From RUG11237 sp045119215 (GTDB lineage: Bacteria; Bacillota; Clostridia; Lachnospirales; Lachnospiraceae): a DNA stretch of 45,661 nucleotides. The DNA lies in contig JBGVDD010000144.1 of the NCBI GenBank assembly GCA_045119215.1, forward strand, positions 1-45,661, read 5' to 3'. The notes beneath the pieces were generated by a model. The model was not told the DNA's origin and did no database searches. It saw nothing but the letters and a program-made list of their open reading frames with translations. This document shows positions 15,837 through 24,432 of this stretch, one piece after another; position 1 is the first letter of the stretch, and every line of letters begins with the position of its first letter. A program made the translations under genes and the position numbers.

Positions 15837-17044
15837 AATGCTTTCTCCTTTTCATTCCAACGAATCAAGTGGCAGTTGTTGCTGCAATGTTTTTGGTTTA
15901 AGATATGGCAGAGCTGGGAATATGCCGGGGTGTCTGTTTTACTGTCTGTCACTATCAATATTAAGTCATAGTCTGACAGATTATATAGATAAGTGGTTCG
16001 TTTTTGCTCATAAAAGCTACTTAGGCAGTATCGTTCTTTAATGGGATATTCATCCTCAAGGGAAGGAAGAATGGGGCTTCTGGTGGTGGCGTGAAAACGG
16101 ACTGTTTTCTTGGGAAATTCTTTTTCCAAACAAGCCCCAACAAATATCCCCGGAAACATAAATTCCTCTGTTCCAAGAATTAAAATATTGTTTGCTTTTT
16201 CGATTCTTTCCTGATACTCTTCGCAAATCCCCTGGTAAAACTTTAGACAACAATCCTTGTAGTAGGAGGAAGATACGCCTAGTCTTGTATCTGCATAGGA
16301 AGTTTGCATTAGTGATACTTTTTGCCACTGTAAATCAGAAGTTTTTGTTGCACACTCTATTTCCTTAAAATTCAGACGCAGACTTTCTGGATAAGAGTAT
16401 TGTGAGAGATGGGATTCATAATCACATTCTGGTGTTTGACACAGGTAATCAACAGAAATACCTAAGGAGGACAGACCTTCTAGTTTCCCATCCGGCATAC
16501 CGTTTAGGATGGAAGCAATACCAAAGGTGATAGAAAGAGAAGGATAGGTCTTTTCTAGTACTCTCATAAAATTTTCTATGGTTTTTCCCGTGGTCACCTC
16601 GTCCTCAGCAAAAATAATGTGAGTTCCGTTTTTGATATGTTGATCTAAAAAATCACGTATTACCATCTGGTCGGTGGCGTGACTGTGTTCTTCACTAAAA
16701 TATAGAAAATGCTTATCTTTATAAATTTCCCTGGTAGTCTGAATATAGTTGACACAGTACTCCTTAGGAGCAAACAGGCTTAAGGCTGCACCGATGGCAG
16801 TAGCTGTTTCTGCAAAGCCTATGATTAAGGTATCAGAGAAATTTACCTTTTTATTGGAAAATACCAAGTCAGCCAAAGTTTTAAATACCTGTAATGCACT
16901 AACAGGGGAAACAGCTAAATGTTTCCCCTGTAATGGATTCACCAGTAAAAATGTCCGTTTTGCATTGTTGTCTCTTTTGGCAATTCGTATAAAATCTGTT
17001 TCGGTGTAATGTTTACATTCAATACTTTCTAATATATCATTCAT
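15833..17044 (-). CDS. Phosphoribosyltransferase with C-terminal TRSP domain (Ter-associated)
   Basis: 403 residues. N-terminal orotate-PRTase-like domain (~20-250) with GFAETATAIGAAL and the PRPP loop HIIFAEDEVTTGKTIENF. The C-terminal ~150 residues (NNILILGTEEFMFPGIFVGACLE, FHATTRSPI, YDLILIVTDSK) match the TRSP domain that accompanies such enzymes. Family members are thought to build a nucleoside-like compound in Ter stress systems; the product is unknown. It lies second in the operon, directly after the HpcH-like gene with no gap, and overlaps stiP. There is no sign of a signal peptide, so it is cytosolic. Confidence 0.82.
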   Translation of the reverse strand: MNDILESIECKHYTETDFIRIAKRDNNAKRTFLLVNPLQGKHLAVSPVSALQVFKTLADLVFSNKKVNFSDTLIIGFAETATAIGAALSLFAPKEYCVNYIQTTREIYKDKHFLYFSEEHSHATDQMVIRDFLDQHIKNGTHIIFAEDEVTTGKTIENFMRVLEKTYPSLSITFGIASILNGMPDGKLEGLSSLGISVDYLCQTPECDYESHLSQYSYPESLRLNFKEIECATKTSDLQWQKVSLMQTSYADTRLGVSSSYYKDCCLKFYQGICEEYQERIEKANNILILGTEEFMFPGIFVGACLEKEFPKKTVRFHATTRSPILPSLEDEYPIKERYCLSSFYEQKRTTYLYNLSDYDLILIVTDSKTDTPAYSQLCHILNQKHCSNNCHLIRWNEKEKAL

Positions 17045-18049
17045 TTAATTTACTCCATAGAGATTTGCTAAAATTATCTGTTTCTTTGCCCAGTTAATGT
17101 GGGTCTTCATTTCATTCATTCGTGTGCCGGATGCACTTTTACTTACTTGAAGTAAGTCACTTTCAAAAGTAAGAATTTGTACCGCATCCACCAAATCCTG
17201 CTGGGATATTTTCATTCCTTCCAATACCACAGGAATCTGGTTTGGGTGAATAACTGTCTTTCCGGTAAAACCATTTAAGCTGTCTAAGCGCATTTCTTGT
17301 AGCAAGCCTTTTTTCCAGCTTTCGTTTTCGCCCGAAAAATATTCCCACACAGGTCCGGAGATAACGAAATCCTGAAAAAATACGCTGACAATATCATTCA
17401 GGATAGTAGATACCGAACGGATATCGTAAATGGTTTCATTTACATTTCTCCGCACTCCAAAAATATTACACAAATCATTGCCGCCCACACGTACATTGAT
17501 TACATACTCTTTGTGCTTCATCAGCATTTCATAAGTTGCCTGAAGAGCAGCAAAACGTGTGGTAGGAGAAATTAATTCGGAGCCTTCTAATATAGGCATA
17601 AAGTATATAGTATGTGCACTGGCATCATTGATATACATAATCTCATCAATAAAGGATTGCCCATTGTAAGCGCTAAACTTAGGAATAATAAATCCACGAA
17701 GCAATACAGCACTTCGTCCTAGTCCTTTGAAGAGCTTTGTAATCTGATGAGGATATCTTACACGGATAAATATCTGAGGAATAAAGTCTAATTGTTCAAT
17801 ATTTTCATAGAGCTTACGCATATTCTCAATAATATTTTTTTCTCCCTGGTCTACAGCGCTGTCATCTATGGCATCCTCCAAACAAAGCGCCAAGGAATAG
17901 TGGTTGCCCCAACTCTGTTCTTTTAATTTGTCAAATAAATTCGTATCAGTGGCAGGAGTGTAAAGTAAAGGTCCAATGTTGTATGCCTCAACCTCTTTTG
18001 GCTCCAGATTTTTATATACATTTGTAATACATTCAATAATCTGATTCAT
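17045..18049 (-). CDS. HpcH/HpaI-type aldolase / citrate lyase beta-like protein (Ter-associated)
   Basis: 334 residues, TIM-barrel lyase family. Recognisable parts are LALCLEDAIDD (acidic metal-binding stretch), FIRVRYPHQI (substrate Arg region), YFMPILEGSELI, the NVRVGGNDLCNIFGVRR segment, and GKTVIHPNQIPVV near the C-terminus. This family cleaves or forms C-C bonds in acyl-CoA or keto-acid substrates with Mg2+. Next to PRTase-TRSP and StiP it is the first gene of the Ter-type biosynthetic module. The ribosome site is GAGAGGGAAC just before ATG 18049. Its promoter lies in the 243-base space shared with the divergent protease gene but could not be pinned down. Confidence 0.85.
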   Translation of the reverse strand: MNQIIECITNVYKNLEPKEVEAYNIGPLLYTPATDTNLFDKLKEQSWGNHYSLALCLEDAIDDSAVDQGEKNIIENMRKLYENIEQLDFIPQIFIRVRYPHQITKLFKGLGRSAVLLRGFIIPKFSAYNGQSFIDEIMYINDASAHTIYFMPILEGSELISPTTRFAALQATYEMLMKHKEYVINVRVGGNDLCNIFGVRRNVNETIYDIRSVSTILNDIVSVFFQDFVISGPVWEYFSGENESWKKGLLQEMRLDSLNGFTGKTVIHPNQIPVVLEGMKISQQDLVDAVQILTFESDLLQVSKSASGTRMNEMKTHINWAKKQIILANLYGVN

Positions 18050-18213
18050 AGTTCCCTCTCATTTTCTTCTGGTTATTTTCGTGTTACCCTTTTATTGGCA
18101 TAAGTTGTTATAAACTATTCCCATATAAAAAATTTTAGCACAAAAAAGTCCATATGTAAACGATTTTTGTGAAAATTGCACTAAAGTTATAATACATGGC
18201 GATTGAAGTGACC

Positions 18214-18242
18214 TTGCCGAACAAAGATAAATCATGTATAAT
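18214..18242 (+). promoter_or_regulatory. Promoter of the trypsin-like protease gene
   Basis: TTGCCG (18214-18219), 17 bases, TATAAT (18237-18242), about 50 bases before the start codon. Confidence 0.6.
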
Positions 18243-18292
18243 CAAACAAGGCGTATAAGGAAGAACAGTGTGAGGAGAGGTGATGAGAGCGT

Positions 18293-19678
18293 ATGGAGTT
18301 AAGGGTGGTAGTAAATCAGGATAAAATCTCCAATTTAGATGAGTTTATTCATACAGAAAACAGATATTGTAATGGTTTAAAGAAAACCACTTTTGTATTT
18401 CAGCTAGGTTGTGATACAGAGGAAGGTTTTTTGAAAGATATTCAAACAGCGGATGAAGTGCTTTCGGAGGTAGATAAATTTTCCAAATGTTTCTATGAGC
18501 GAAGCGGGATATTAGAAAATTATATGTCGGGAACTGATAGGGAAAAATACGGTGAAAGAGTTGTAAAATGGAAAGAGGGGAAGGAGAATAGTATCAGTGA
18601 CTTTACCTTTGAAAATGCTATCTGGCAAGAACAGTATATCAGAGCACTCCAGGAAACCATACACCTATATCAGAGTGTAGAGGAGAATGAACAGCGCTTA
18701 AATAATTTTTTGCTGGTTTTAGCGTATCGGATAGATTTTTATTTTCCAAAGTTATTTAAGAAAACCAGGGTGCTGTCCAAATTCCCTAAATTTATTTATG
18801 TGAATCATTGTAGTATACAGGACTTTTTCTTTTTGTATTTGTTGAGTCAGTGTGGCTGTGATGTATATGGGATACATACCCAGACAGATTTTCCCATGCC
18901 ACAGAAACTTCATTCCTATGTATTATTAGTGAAGAAACTAAACCCTATTACCTGCAGGATTCCGGAATATTCCCTGGAATACATTTTGCAAAGAATAGGA
19001 AGCAGACAAAAGCCCAAAACGAACCATAGCATAATAGAACATATCAATGATACAACAAAGAAGAATGCAGTCCTAAATACAGGGGAAGCTGTTCAACAAA
19101 AGGTGGAACTTACCTATGAGGAATTGGCAGCAAAGGCAGGTTCTGTTGTGATGATTATTGTTTATGATGAAGACAAGAAACCCTTTGCCTCCGGTTCCGG
19201 AGTCATTATCAATTCTAGTGGATACATCCTCACAAATTTCCATGTAATTCAAGGTGGAACCTATTTTGGAATACGGTTAGAGGAGGAAGAGGATTTATAT
19301 ATTACCACGGAAATCATTAAGTGCCACAGGGATAACGATTTGGCAATTCTTCGCATGGAAGAAATATCCAGACCATCTATTCCACTGTGCCAGGGAAGGA
19401 AACTAGTTCGCGGTCAGAAGGTGGTTGCCATTGGAAGTCCTTTAGGACTGTTTAACACCGTGTCAGATGGCATTATTGCGGGATTTCGAAATTTTGACCA
19501 TGTGTCCATGATACAGTTTACTGCCCCCACCTCTCATGGAAGTTCCGGTGGAGCTTTGATGAATATGTATGGGGAGTTGATTGGATTGGTATCCGCAGGA
19601 TTTGACGATGGAGAAAATTTAAATCTTGCTGTGGACTATGAGACCATAGGGAGCTTTGTGAAAGGTTTTACAGAGTAG
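18293..19678 (+). CDS. Cytosolic HtrA-like trypsin-family protease with YceG-like N-terminal region
   Basis: 461 residues. The C-terminal ~180 are an S1C protease with a full triad: H317 in TNFHVI, D349 in DNDLAIL, S418 in GSSGG. No PDZ domain follows. The N-terminal ~280 are not a standard protease part. Residues ~163-195 (FPKFIYVNHCSIQDFFFLYLL, then GCDVYGI) resemble, by eye, the C-terminal half of YceG-type proteins of Ter operons; this is a weak assignment. There is no signal peptide or membrane helix, unlike most HtrA proteins, so it should act in the cytosol. It is divergent from the HpcH-PRTase-StiP operon and 41 bases before pyrC. I infer a proteolytic arm of the Ter-like system. Confidence 0.78.
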   Translation: MELRVVVNQDKISNLDEFIHTENRYCNGLKKTTFVFQLGCDTEEGFLKDIQTADEVLSEVDKFSKCFYERSGILENYMSGTDREKYGERVVKWKEGKENSISDFTFENAIWQEQYIRALQETIHLYQSVEENEQRLNNFLLVLAYRIDFYFPKLFKKTRVLSKFPKFIYVNHCSIQDFFFLYLLSQCGCDVYGIHTQTDFPMPQKLHSYVLLVKKLNPITCRIPEYSLEYILQRIGSRQKPKTNHSIIEHINDTTKKNAVLNTGEAVQQKVELTYEELAAKAGSVVMIIVYDEDKKPFASGSGVIINSSGYILTNFHVIQGGTYFGIRLEEEEDLYITTEIIKCHRDNDLAILRMEEISRPSIPLCQGRKLVRGQKVVAIGSPLGLFNTVSDGIIAGFRNFDHVSMIQFTAPTSHGSSGGALMNMYGELIGLVSAGFDDGENLNLAVDYETIGSFVKGFTE

Positions 19679-19718
19679 AAAATAAAGTAGAAGAATAAAA
19701 ATAGAAGGAAGTAGAATT

Positions 19719-20987
19719 ATGTTATTGATAAAAAATGTAAGGGTGGTAGACCCAGTGAGTAATACAGATAAGGTGATGGATATAAAAATAAAAGAGCATC
19801 TTATTGAGGAGGTGGGAGAGAACCTGGATGCTGCCGGGTGTGAAGTGATAGAGGGGAGTAATCTAGTGGCAGCACCGGGACTGGTGGATACCCATGTGCA
19901 CTTTCGAGATCCTGGATTTACCTACAAGGAAGATATAATTACAGGAGCTAAGGCAGCGGCAAGAGGTGGTTTTACCACAGTAGTGTGTATGGCCAATACC
20001 AAGCCGGTAGTAGACAATATAGAAACTTTGGAATATATACAAGAAAAAGGTGAGGATACGGGAATACATGTGTTGCAGACTGCGGCTATCAGTAAGGGAC
20101 TGGCAGGAAAAGAACTGGTGGATATGGAAGGTTTGGCAAAGGCTGGTGCGGCAGGATTTACAGATGATGGAATTCCACTGATGGATGAAGCATTATTATT
20201 ACAGGCAATGGAGAAAGCAAAAGAATTGGACTTACCTATCAGTTTACATGAAGAGGACCCTCTGTTTGTAGGTGCACCGGGAGTACATCAGGGAAAGGTA
20301 TCTGTGCAGTTACATTATAAAGGGGCATCAAGAACAGCAGAGGATATTATGGTGGCAAGGGATTGCATGCTGGCTCTGCACACCAAGGCACCTGTATGTA
20401 TTCAGCATATTAGTTCGAAAAATTCTGTAGAACTGGTGCGTATGGCGAAGAAAATGGGGGCAGACATTCATGCTGAGGCAACACCACACCATTTTACCTT
20501 GACGGAAAAAGATGTGTTAAAATATGGAACCTATGCAAGAATGAATCCCCCATTAAGAGAGGAAGAGGACAGGTTAGCAATTATTGAAGGCTTGAAAGAT
20601 GGAACCATTGATATGATTGTGACAGACCATGCACCTCACAGCAAGGAAGAAAAGGACAAACCTATGGAGGCGGCACCTAGTGGAATTACCGGATTAGAAA
20701 CCTCTTTGGGACTTGGAATTTTATCTTTAGTACAGCCGGGGCATATTACCTTATTAGAACTTATGGCATTGATGAGTAAGAATCCTTTGGAATTTTATCG
20801 CATGACTCCGGGAAGGATTGCCAAGGGAGCAGTGGCGGATCTTGTGATTTTTGGTGAAAACGAGCTGTGGACGGTAAAGGAAGAAGAATATGCCTCAAAA
20901 GCAGTAAACAGTCCATTTACTAATTGGGAATTGCCAGGAAAGGTGCATTATACCATCTGCAATGGCAGGATTGTATATCAAGGGTAA
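19719..20987 (+). CDS. pyrC: Dihydroorotase
   Basis: 422 residues, type I dihydroorotase, the usual length. It catalyses the third step of pyrimidine synthesis, carbamoyl-aspartate to dihydroorotate. The zinc site is DTHVHFRDPG (H59 and H61), with HEEDP, QHISS, HAEATPHHF and the catalytic Asp in VTDHAPHS. GITGLETSLGLG and NPLEFYRMTPGRIAKG complete the family pattern. The ribosome site is GAAGGAAG before ATG 19719. No other pyr gene is nearby; it may be read from the protease promoter because no terminator separates them. It ends in a shared terminator with queF. Confidence 0.96.
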   Translation: MLLIKNVRVVDPVSNTDKVMDIKIKEHLIEEVGENLDAAGCEVIEGSNLVAAPGLVDTHVHFRDPGFTYKEDIITGAKAAARGGFTTVVCMANTKPVVDNIETLEYIQEKGEDTGIHVLQTAAISKGLAGKELVDMEGLAKAGAAGFTDDGIPLMDEALLLQAMEKAKELDLPISLHEEDPLFVGAPGVHQGKVSVQLHYKGASRTAEDIMVARDCMLALHTKAPVCIQHISSKNSVELVRMAKKMGADIHAEATPHHFTLTEKDVLKYGTYARMNPPLREEEDRLAIIEGLKDGTIDMIVTDHAPHSKEEKDKPMEAAPSGITGLETSLGLGILSLVQPGHITLLELMALMSKNPLEFYRMTPGRIAKGAVADLVIFGENELWTVKEEEYASKAVNSPFTNWELPGKVHYTICNGRIVYQG

Positions 20988-20992
20988 AAAAG

Positions 20993-21037
20993 AAAAATGG
21001 GATGCAACCACATCTTGGGGTGCATCCCATTTTTTTA
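20993..21037. terminator. Bidirectional terminator between pyrC and queF
   Basis: AAAAATGGGATGCA (20993-21006) pairs perfectly with TGCATCCCATTTTT (21021-21034). T runs are present on both strands. Confidence 0.9.
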
Positions 21038-21529
21038 TCTATTATCTACCTTTTCCGGGTACATATCATGTTCCATCAGGCGATGGAAAGCCATTTCTTC
21101 ATATCTTGTTCCCGGTTTTCCATAATTGCAGTATGGGTCAATGGAGATTCCTCCCCGGGGTGTGAATTTTCCCCAGACCTCAATATATTTTGGATCCATT
21201 AATTGAATCAAATCCTTCATTATGATGTTCACACAGTCTTCATGAAAATCACCATGATTTCGGAAACTAAACAAATATAATTTTAGGGACTTGCTTTCTA
21301 CCATTTTGATATTAGGGATATAAGAAATGGTAATTGTAGCAAAGTCAGGCTGTCCGGTAATAGGACAAAGGCTGGTAAATTCAGGACAGTTAAATTTAAC
21401 AAAATAATCATTATCCGGGTGCTTATTGTCAAAGGTTTCCAACATTTGTGGGGCATAGTCTGTAGGATAGCTGACATTTTGGTTTCCTAAAAGAGATAAA
21501 TCCTTTACTTCATTTGATGTTCTGCTCAT
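21035..21529 (-). CDS. queF: NADPH-dependent 7-cyano-7-deazaguanine (preQ0) reductase
   Basis: 164 residues, the short single-domain QueF. It reduces the nitrile of preQ0 to preQ1, the last free-base step before insertion into tRNA. The catalytic Cys55 and Asp62 sit in EFTSLCPITGQPDFA, and the NADPH/substrate region is FRNHGDFHEDC with YCNYGKPGTRYEE later. It is the last gene of the que operon, 28 bases after queC, and ends at the shared terminator. Presence of queF shows that the cell makes queuosine precursors rather than only archaeosine-type or defence deazapurines. Confidence 0.97.
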   Translation of the reverse strand: MSRTSNEVKDLSLLGNQNVSYPTDYAPQMLETFDNKHPDNDYFVKFNCPEFTSLCPITGQPDFATITISYIPNIKMVESKSLKLYLFSFRNHGDFHEDCVNIIMKDLIQLMDPKYIEVWGKFTPRGGISIDPYCNYGKPGTRYEEMAFHRLMEHDMYPEKVDNR

Positions 21530-21557
21530 AAATTTTCCTTTCCACTTCTATATAATT

Positions 21558-22244
21558 TTATTCAGCGTAACAAATGGGATCGATTACACCATTTGCTTCA
21601 AAGGCTTTTTTTCGGTCAATACAGGTACCACAGCATCCGCAGGCTTTTTCACCGCCTTCATAGCAGGACCAGGTCATTTCATAAGGTACCTTTAAACGAA
21701 GACCTTCTGCCACCACATCTTTTTTTGTTTGTTTTACAAATGGAGCCTGAATGGTCAAGGTGTGTCCGCTGCCTTCATAAATTGCTTCGTTCATGGCATG
21801 CTCAAAGGCAAGGGAGCAGTCAGGGTAAGCATTTCCTGCGGCATCATCGCTGTGGGCACCGTAGTAGATTAATTCACAGTCTTTAGAAATAGCGATGGAG
21901 GCGGCACAGGATAAAAAAAGACCATTTCTGAATGGAACATAGGTAGAAACAGGCTTCTTTCCGGATTTGTCAATTTGTTCTTTGTAGGAGCTGTGGGGAA
22001 TTTCCTCCCCGGAGTGCTCTAGTAAGGAACAGTTACTTGACGCAAAAATAAGAGAAAGATCCAATTCCTGATAAGAAACATCATAATATTTTGCAATCTT
22101 TCTTGCACATTCCAACTCTTTTTTGTGTTTTTGTCCGTAATACATGGACAAGGCCTCTACATTTTCTTTTCCATACTTTTCCACCATCATGGCAAGGCAG
22201 GTAGTGGAATCAACCCCTCCACTAATTAATACAAGTACTTTCAT
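21558..22244 (-). CDS. queC: 7-cyano-7-deazaguanine synthase
   Basis: 228 residues. PP-loop ATPase with LISGGVDSTTCLAM at the N-terminus and the four-Cys zinc site in CYEGGEKACGCCGTC near the C-terminus. It converts 7-carboxy-7-deazaguanine to preQ0 with ammonia and ATP. Middle motifs VPFRNGLFLS and YYGAHSDDAAGNAYPDC fit the family. It starts at ATG 22244, 16 bases after folE, with AAGAGGTG as ribosome site. Confidence 0.97.
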   Translation of the reverse strand: MKVLVLISGGVDSTTCLAMMVEKYGKENVEALSMYYGQKHKKELECARKIAKYYDVSYQELDLSLIFASSNCSLLEHSGEEIPHSSYKEQIDKSGKKPVSTYVPFRNGLFLSCAASIAISKDCELIYYGAHSDDAAGNAYPDCSLAFEHAMNEAIYEGSGHTLTIQAPFVKQTKKDVVAEGLRLKVPYEMTWSCYEGGEKACGCCGTCIDRKKAFEANGVIDPICYAE

Positions 22245-22260
22245 AGTAACACCTCTTTCA

Positions 22261-22836
22261 TTAACCTTTTGCTCTTAAGTAAAGGTTAGCATCTGTTTTA
22301 AATTTTCCGCATAGTTTTGTGGTGTAAGTTTTTGCCTGGGTATTTTTGATTCCCCTGGCAGTCATGCAGCTATGGCTTGCTTCTATAAATACCGCCACAT
22401 CTTCGCTTCCGGTTGCCATCTGCATAATCTGTGCAATATCGCTGCCGATGCGTTCCTGTAATTGAAGACGCTTTGCTACCATCTCAGCAATTCTGGCAAT
22501 TTTACTTAATCCCAGGACTCTGCCCTTAGGTACATAGGCTACTGTGATTTTTATATCATACATAAGTGCCATGTGATGTTCGCAATAGCTAAATGCTTCA
22601 ATGTCTCGAACTACCACCAGGTCATCATCATCAGAATTCGGAGCTTCGAAGGTTTTGCCAAACATCTGTGCAATCTCTTCATTGGTATAGTTCATTCCTT
22701 CAAAAACTTCCTGATACATTTTAGCAACTCTTTCAGGGGTTTCCTTCAGTCCTTCCCTGTCTGGATTATCCCCTAGAGCAATTAAAATACCTCGGATATG
22801 TTCTTGGATTGCCTGGGTATCTATCATAAGTGTCAT
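22261..22836 (-). CDS. folE: GTP cyclohydrolase I
   Basis: 191 residues, standard FolE-I. It opens GTP to dihydroneopterin triphosphate, the first step for both queuosine and folate. Zinc and active-site residues are in EAFSYCEHHMALM, IARIAEMVAKRLQLQERI and FIEASHSCMTARGI. Its start overlaps the end of queE (ATGA), so its expression is coupled to the que genes and its main purpose here is probably preQ1 supply; folate genes are not nearby. Confidence 0.96.
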   Translation of the reverse strand: MTLMIDTQAIQEHIRGILIALGDNPDREGLKETPERVAKMYQEVFEGMNYTNEEIAQMFGKTFEAPNSDDDDLVVVRDIEAFSYCEHHMALMYDIKITVAYVPKGRVLGLSKIARIAEMVAKRLQLQERIGSDIAQIMQMATGSEDVAVFIEASHSCMTARGIKNTQAKTYTTKLCGKFKTDANLYLRAKG

Positions 22837-23507
22837 ACTCCTTTCTGATTTGGGTCCCAGATAAATTTATGCATCTGTAGCTGTAAATTTACCTTGTTCA
22901 GTTTTTCTTTTATCATAAATTCCACCATATCTTTGGGGTCTATATTCCCAAAGACAGGACTAAAATACACAGTGGTTGTATTTGTCAAATCATAATTGGC
23001 AATAATTTCTTTTGCAGTATACAAGTCTCTCTGACTGCCGATGACAAATTTTACAGTGTCTTTTTTGCTCAATATAGAAAAATTCTCAAGACACATCTTC
23101 TGTTCCATACCGCTGCCGGGGAGTTTATAATCCATAGTAAATGTGATTTTATCAGATATCTGGCAATAGTCAGATAAGTCTACGCTCCCATTAGTTTCAA
23201 TTTCGATGACAGTATCTTTAGGACTGTCCTTGGATAATTTATCTAGCAGTACTTCCATATTTTTACGGTAAAGGGGTTCTCCACCGGTAATGGTAATATT
23301 ATTAACTTTTTGGGATAAAAAGATGTCAGTGATTTCTGTCTCTGACATTAACGCACAGTCGACTTCATCTTGGTTTGCCCACATAGTATCACAGTAACTG
23401 CAGGAAAGATTGCAACCCTTTAATCTTAAGAAGAAAGCTAGCTGACCTGCATGTTGACCTTCTCCGTTGATGCTTACAAAATGTTCTACAACTTCATAAA
23501 CTGCCAT
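22833..23507 (-). CDS. queE: 7-carboxy-7-deazaguanine synthase, radical SAM
   Basis: 224 residues. The radical-SAM cluster is LKGCNLSCSYCDTMW (CxxxCxxC). SINGEGQHAGQLAFFLRL before it and NNITITGGEPLY after it are typical of QueE. It rearranges carboxytetrahydropterin to 7-carboxy-7-deazaguanine. It lies 3 bases after queD and overlaps folE by 4 bases. The C-terminal LQMHKFIWDPNQKGV is the usual clostridial ending. Confidence 0.96.
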   Translation of the reverse strand: MAVYEVVEHFVSINGEGQHAGQLAFFLRLKGCNLSCSYCDTMWANQDEVDCALMSETEITDIFLSQKVNNITITGGEPLYRKNMEVLLDKLSKDSPKDTVIEIETNGSVDLSDYCQISDKITFTMDYKLPGSGMEQKMCLENFSILSKKDTVKFVIGSQRDLYTAKEIIANYDLTNTTTVYFSPVFGNIDPKDMVEFMIKEKLNKVNLQLQMHKFIWDPNQKGV

Positions 23508-23510
23508 AGT

Positions 23511-23936
23511 CTACTCCTTTGACTGGGTGTAGGTAGCGCAGTTATTGGGGGTTTCGTATACGCTTACCTTTGTAATGTTCATGTTTTTTCCTAACTCTTC
23601 AAAAAAGAAGCGAGAAAAATTCTCGGCAGTGGGACGAAATGGCACTTCCCTCAGAGCAAAATCCTCTTCCAGTAACAGGTTTTTAAGCTCCGGTTTTATA
23701 GAGTCTTTTTCATAAATCAAGGTATGGTCAAATGTGTCTAAAAGTTTATTTAGAATTTCCTTTACATCCTTAAAATCTGCTACCATACCTTGGTTTTGTT
23801 TATCTTCTAGAAGAGAAGCAGCACTGACTTGAATAACCACTCTCCAGCGGTGTCCATGAATATTTTTACATTTTCCCTGATAATCTTTTAAAAAATGTGC
23901 AGCATCAAAACTGCCTTCTGTGGTTACAGAGTACAT
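23511..23936 (-). CDS. queD: 6-carboxytetrahydropterin synthase
   Basis: 141 residues from ATG 23936. This start is chosen over an upstream in-frame ATG at 24032 because AAGGAGG lies 4 bases before it and the protein then begins at the family's usual place (MYSVTTEGSFDAAHFL). The zinc His are in DAAHFL and NIHGHRWRV, the catalytic Cys in GKCKNIHGH, and the catalytic Glu in YETPNN. It makes carboxytetrahydropterin from the FolE product. It is the first gene of the que operon. Confidence 0.96.
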   Translation of the reverse strand: MYSVTTEGSFDAAHFLKDYQGKCKNIHGHRWRVVIQVSAASLLEDKQNQGMVADFKDVKEILNKLLDTFDHTLIYEKDSIKPELKNLLLEEDFALREVPFRPTAENFSRFFFEELGKNMNITKVSVYETPNNCATYTQSKE

Positions 23937-24002
23937 AGTTCCTCCTTGTATGAAATATGGTTTAAAATAATTAGTGGTTGAAAAGTTTTGCAGGACTATA
24001 TC

Positions 24003-24032
24003 ATTATAGTAAAAGATATGCCAAAATGGCAT
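24003..24032 (-). promoter_or_regulatory. Probable que promoter with small palindrome
   Basis: Minus strand: a good -10 TATAAT (24003-24008) about 70 bases before queD; the -35 region is poor. ATGCCAAAATGGCAT (24018-24032) is a perfect inverted repeat over the -35 area and may be an operator. The transcript leader does not fit any preQ1 riboswitch class. The space 24033-24229 holds an 8-bp stem hairpin (24072-24102) and nothing else I can assign. Confidence 0.4.
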
Positions 24033-24229
24033 TAAGAAATTATTATATTGAAAATAGCCCTAGTTTTTTTTAAAGACAGGATGGTACTAATGAACTGTCT
24101 TTGTAACTATTCTTTTATGATTTGACGCAGAACACAGAGGTGCTCTAAATATCTATAGAAGAAATTTTATCAAATCCACAATAAAAAAGCAAGGTATTTT
24201 TCAGGGGTATTTATTTATGAAATTATGGG

Positions 24230-24363
24230 GTAACAGTTCAGGCAGGTCTGCGCATTTACTGCGCTGACCGTGCAAAAATCTGTATTTAACAAAAATCGGG
24301 CAATTTTGCATGCGTAAGCATTGCCCGATTTGGTAACAGTTTAGCCTATGGCTGAACTGTTAC
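24230..24363 (+). mobile_element. 134-bp MITE-like element, copy 2
   Basis: Ends GTAACAGTTCAG...CTGAACTGTTAC. It is flanked by a perfect 8-bp target duplication, ATTATGGG at 24222-24229 and 24364-24371. The same three hairpins as copy 1 are present. It lies between the que operon and the DUF445 gene, about 70 bases before the latter. Confidence 0.93.
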
Positions 24364-24432
24364 ATTATGGGAAATCTTGACGAAAAGAAAAAAAGAGAGT
24401 ACACTAGCCTCTAAACAAAAGGAGGAAAGATT

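Noticed and set aside
23937..24060. preQ1 riboswitch before queD
   Set aside because: The minus-strand leader has no match to the short H-type pseudoknot or to class II/III patterns.
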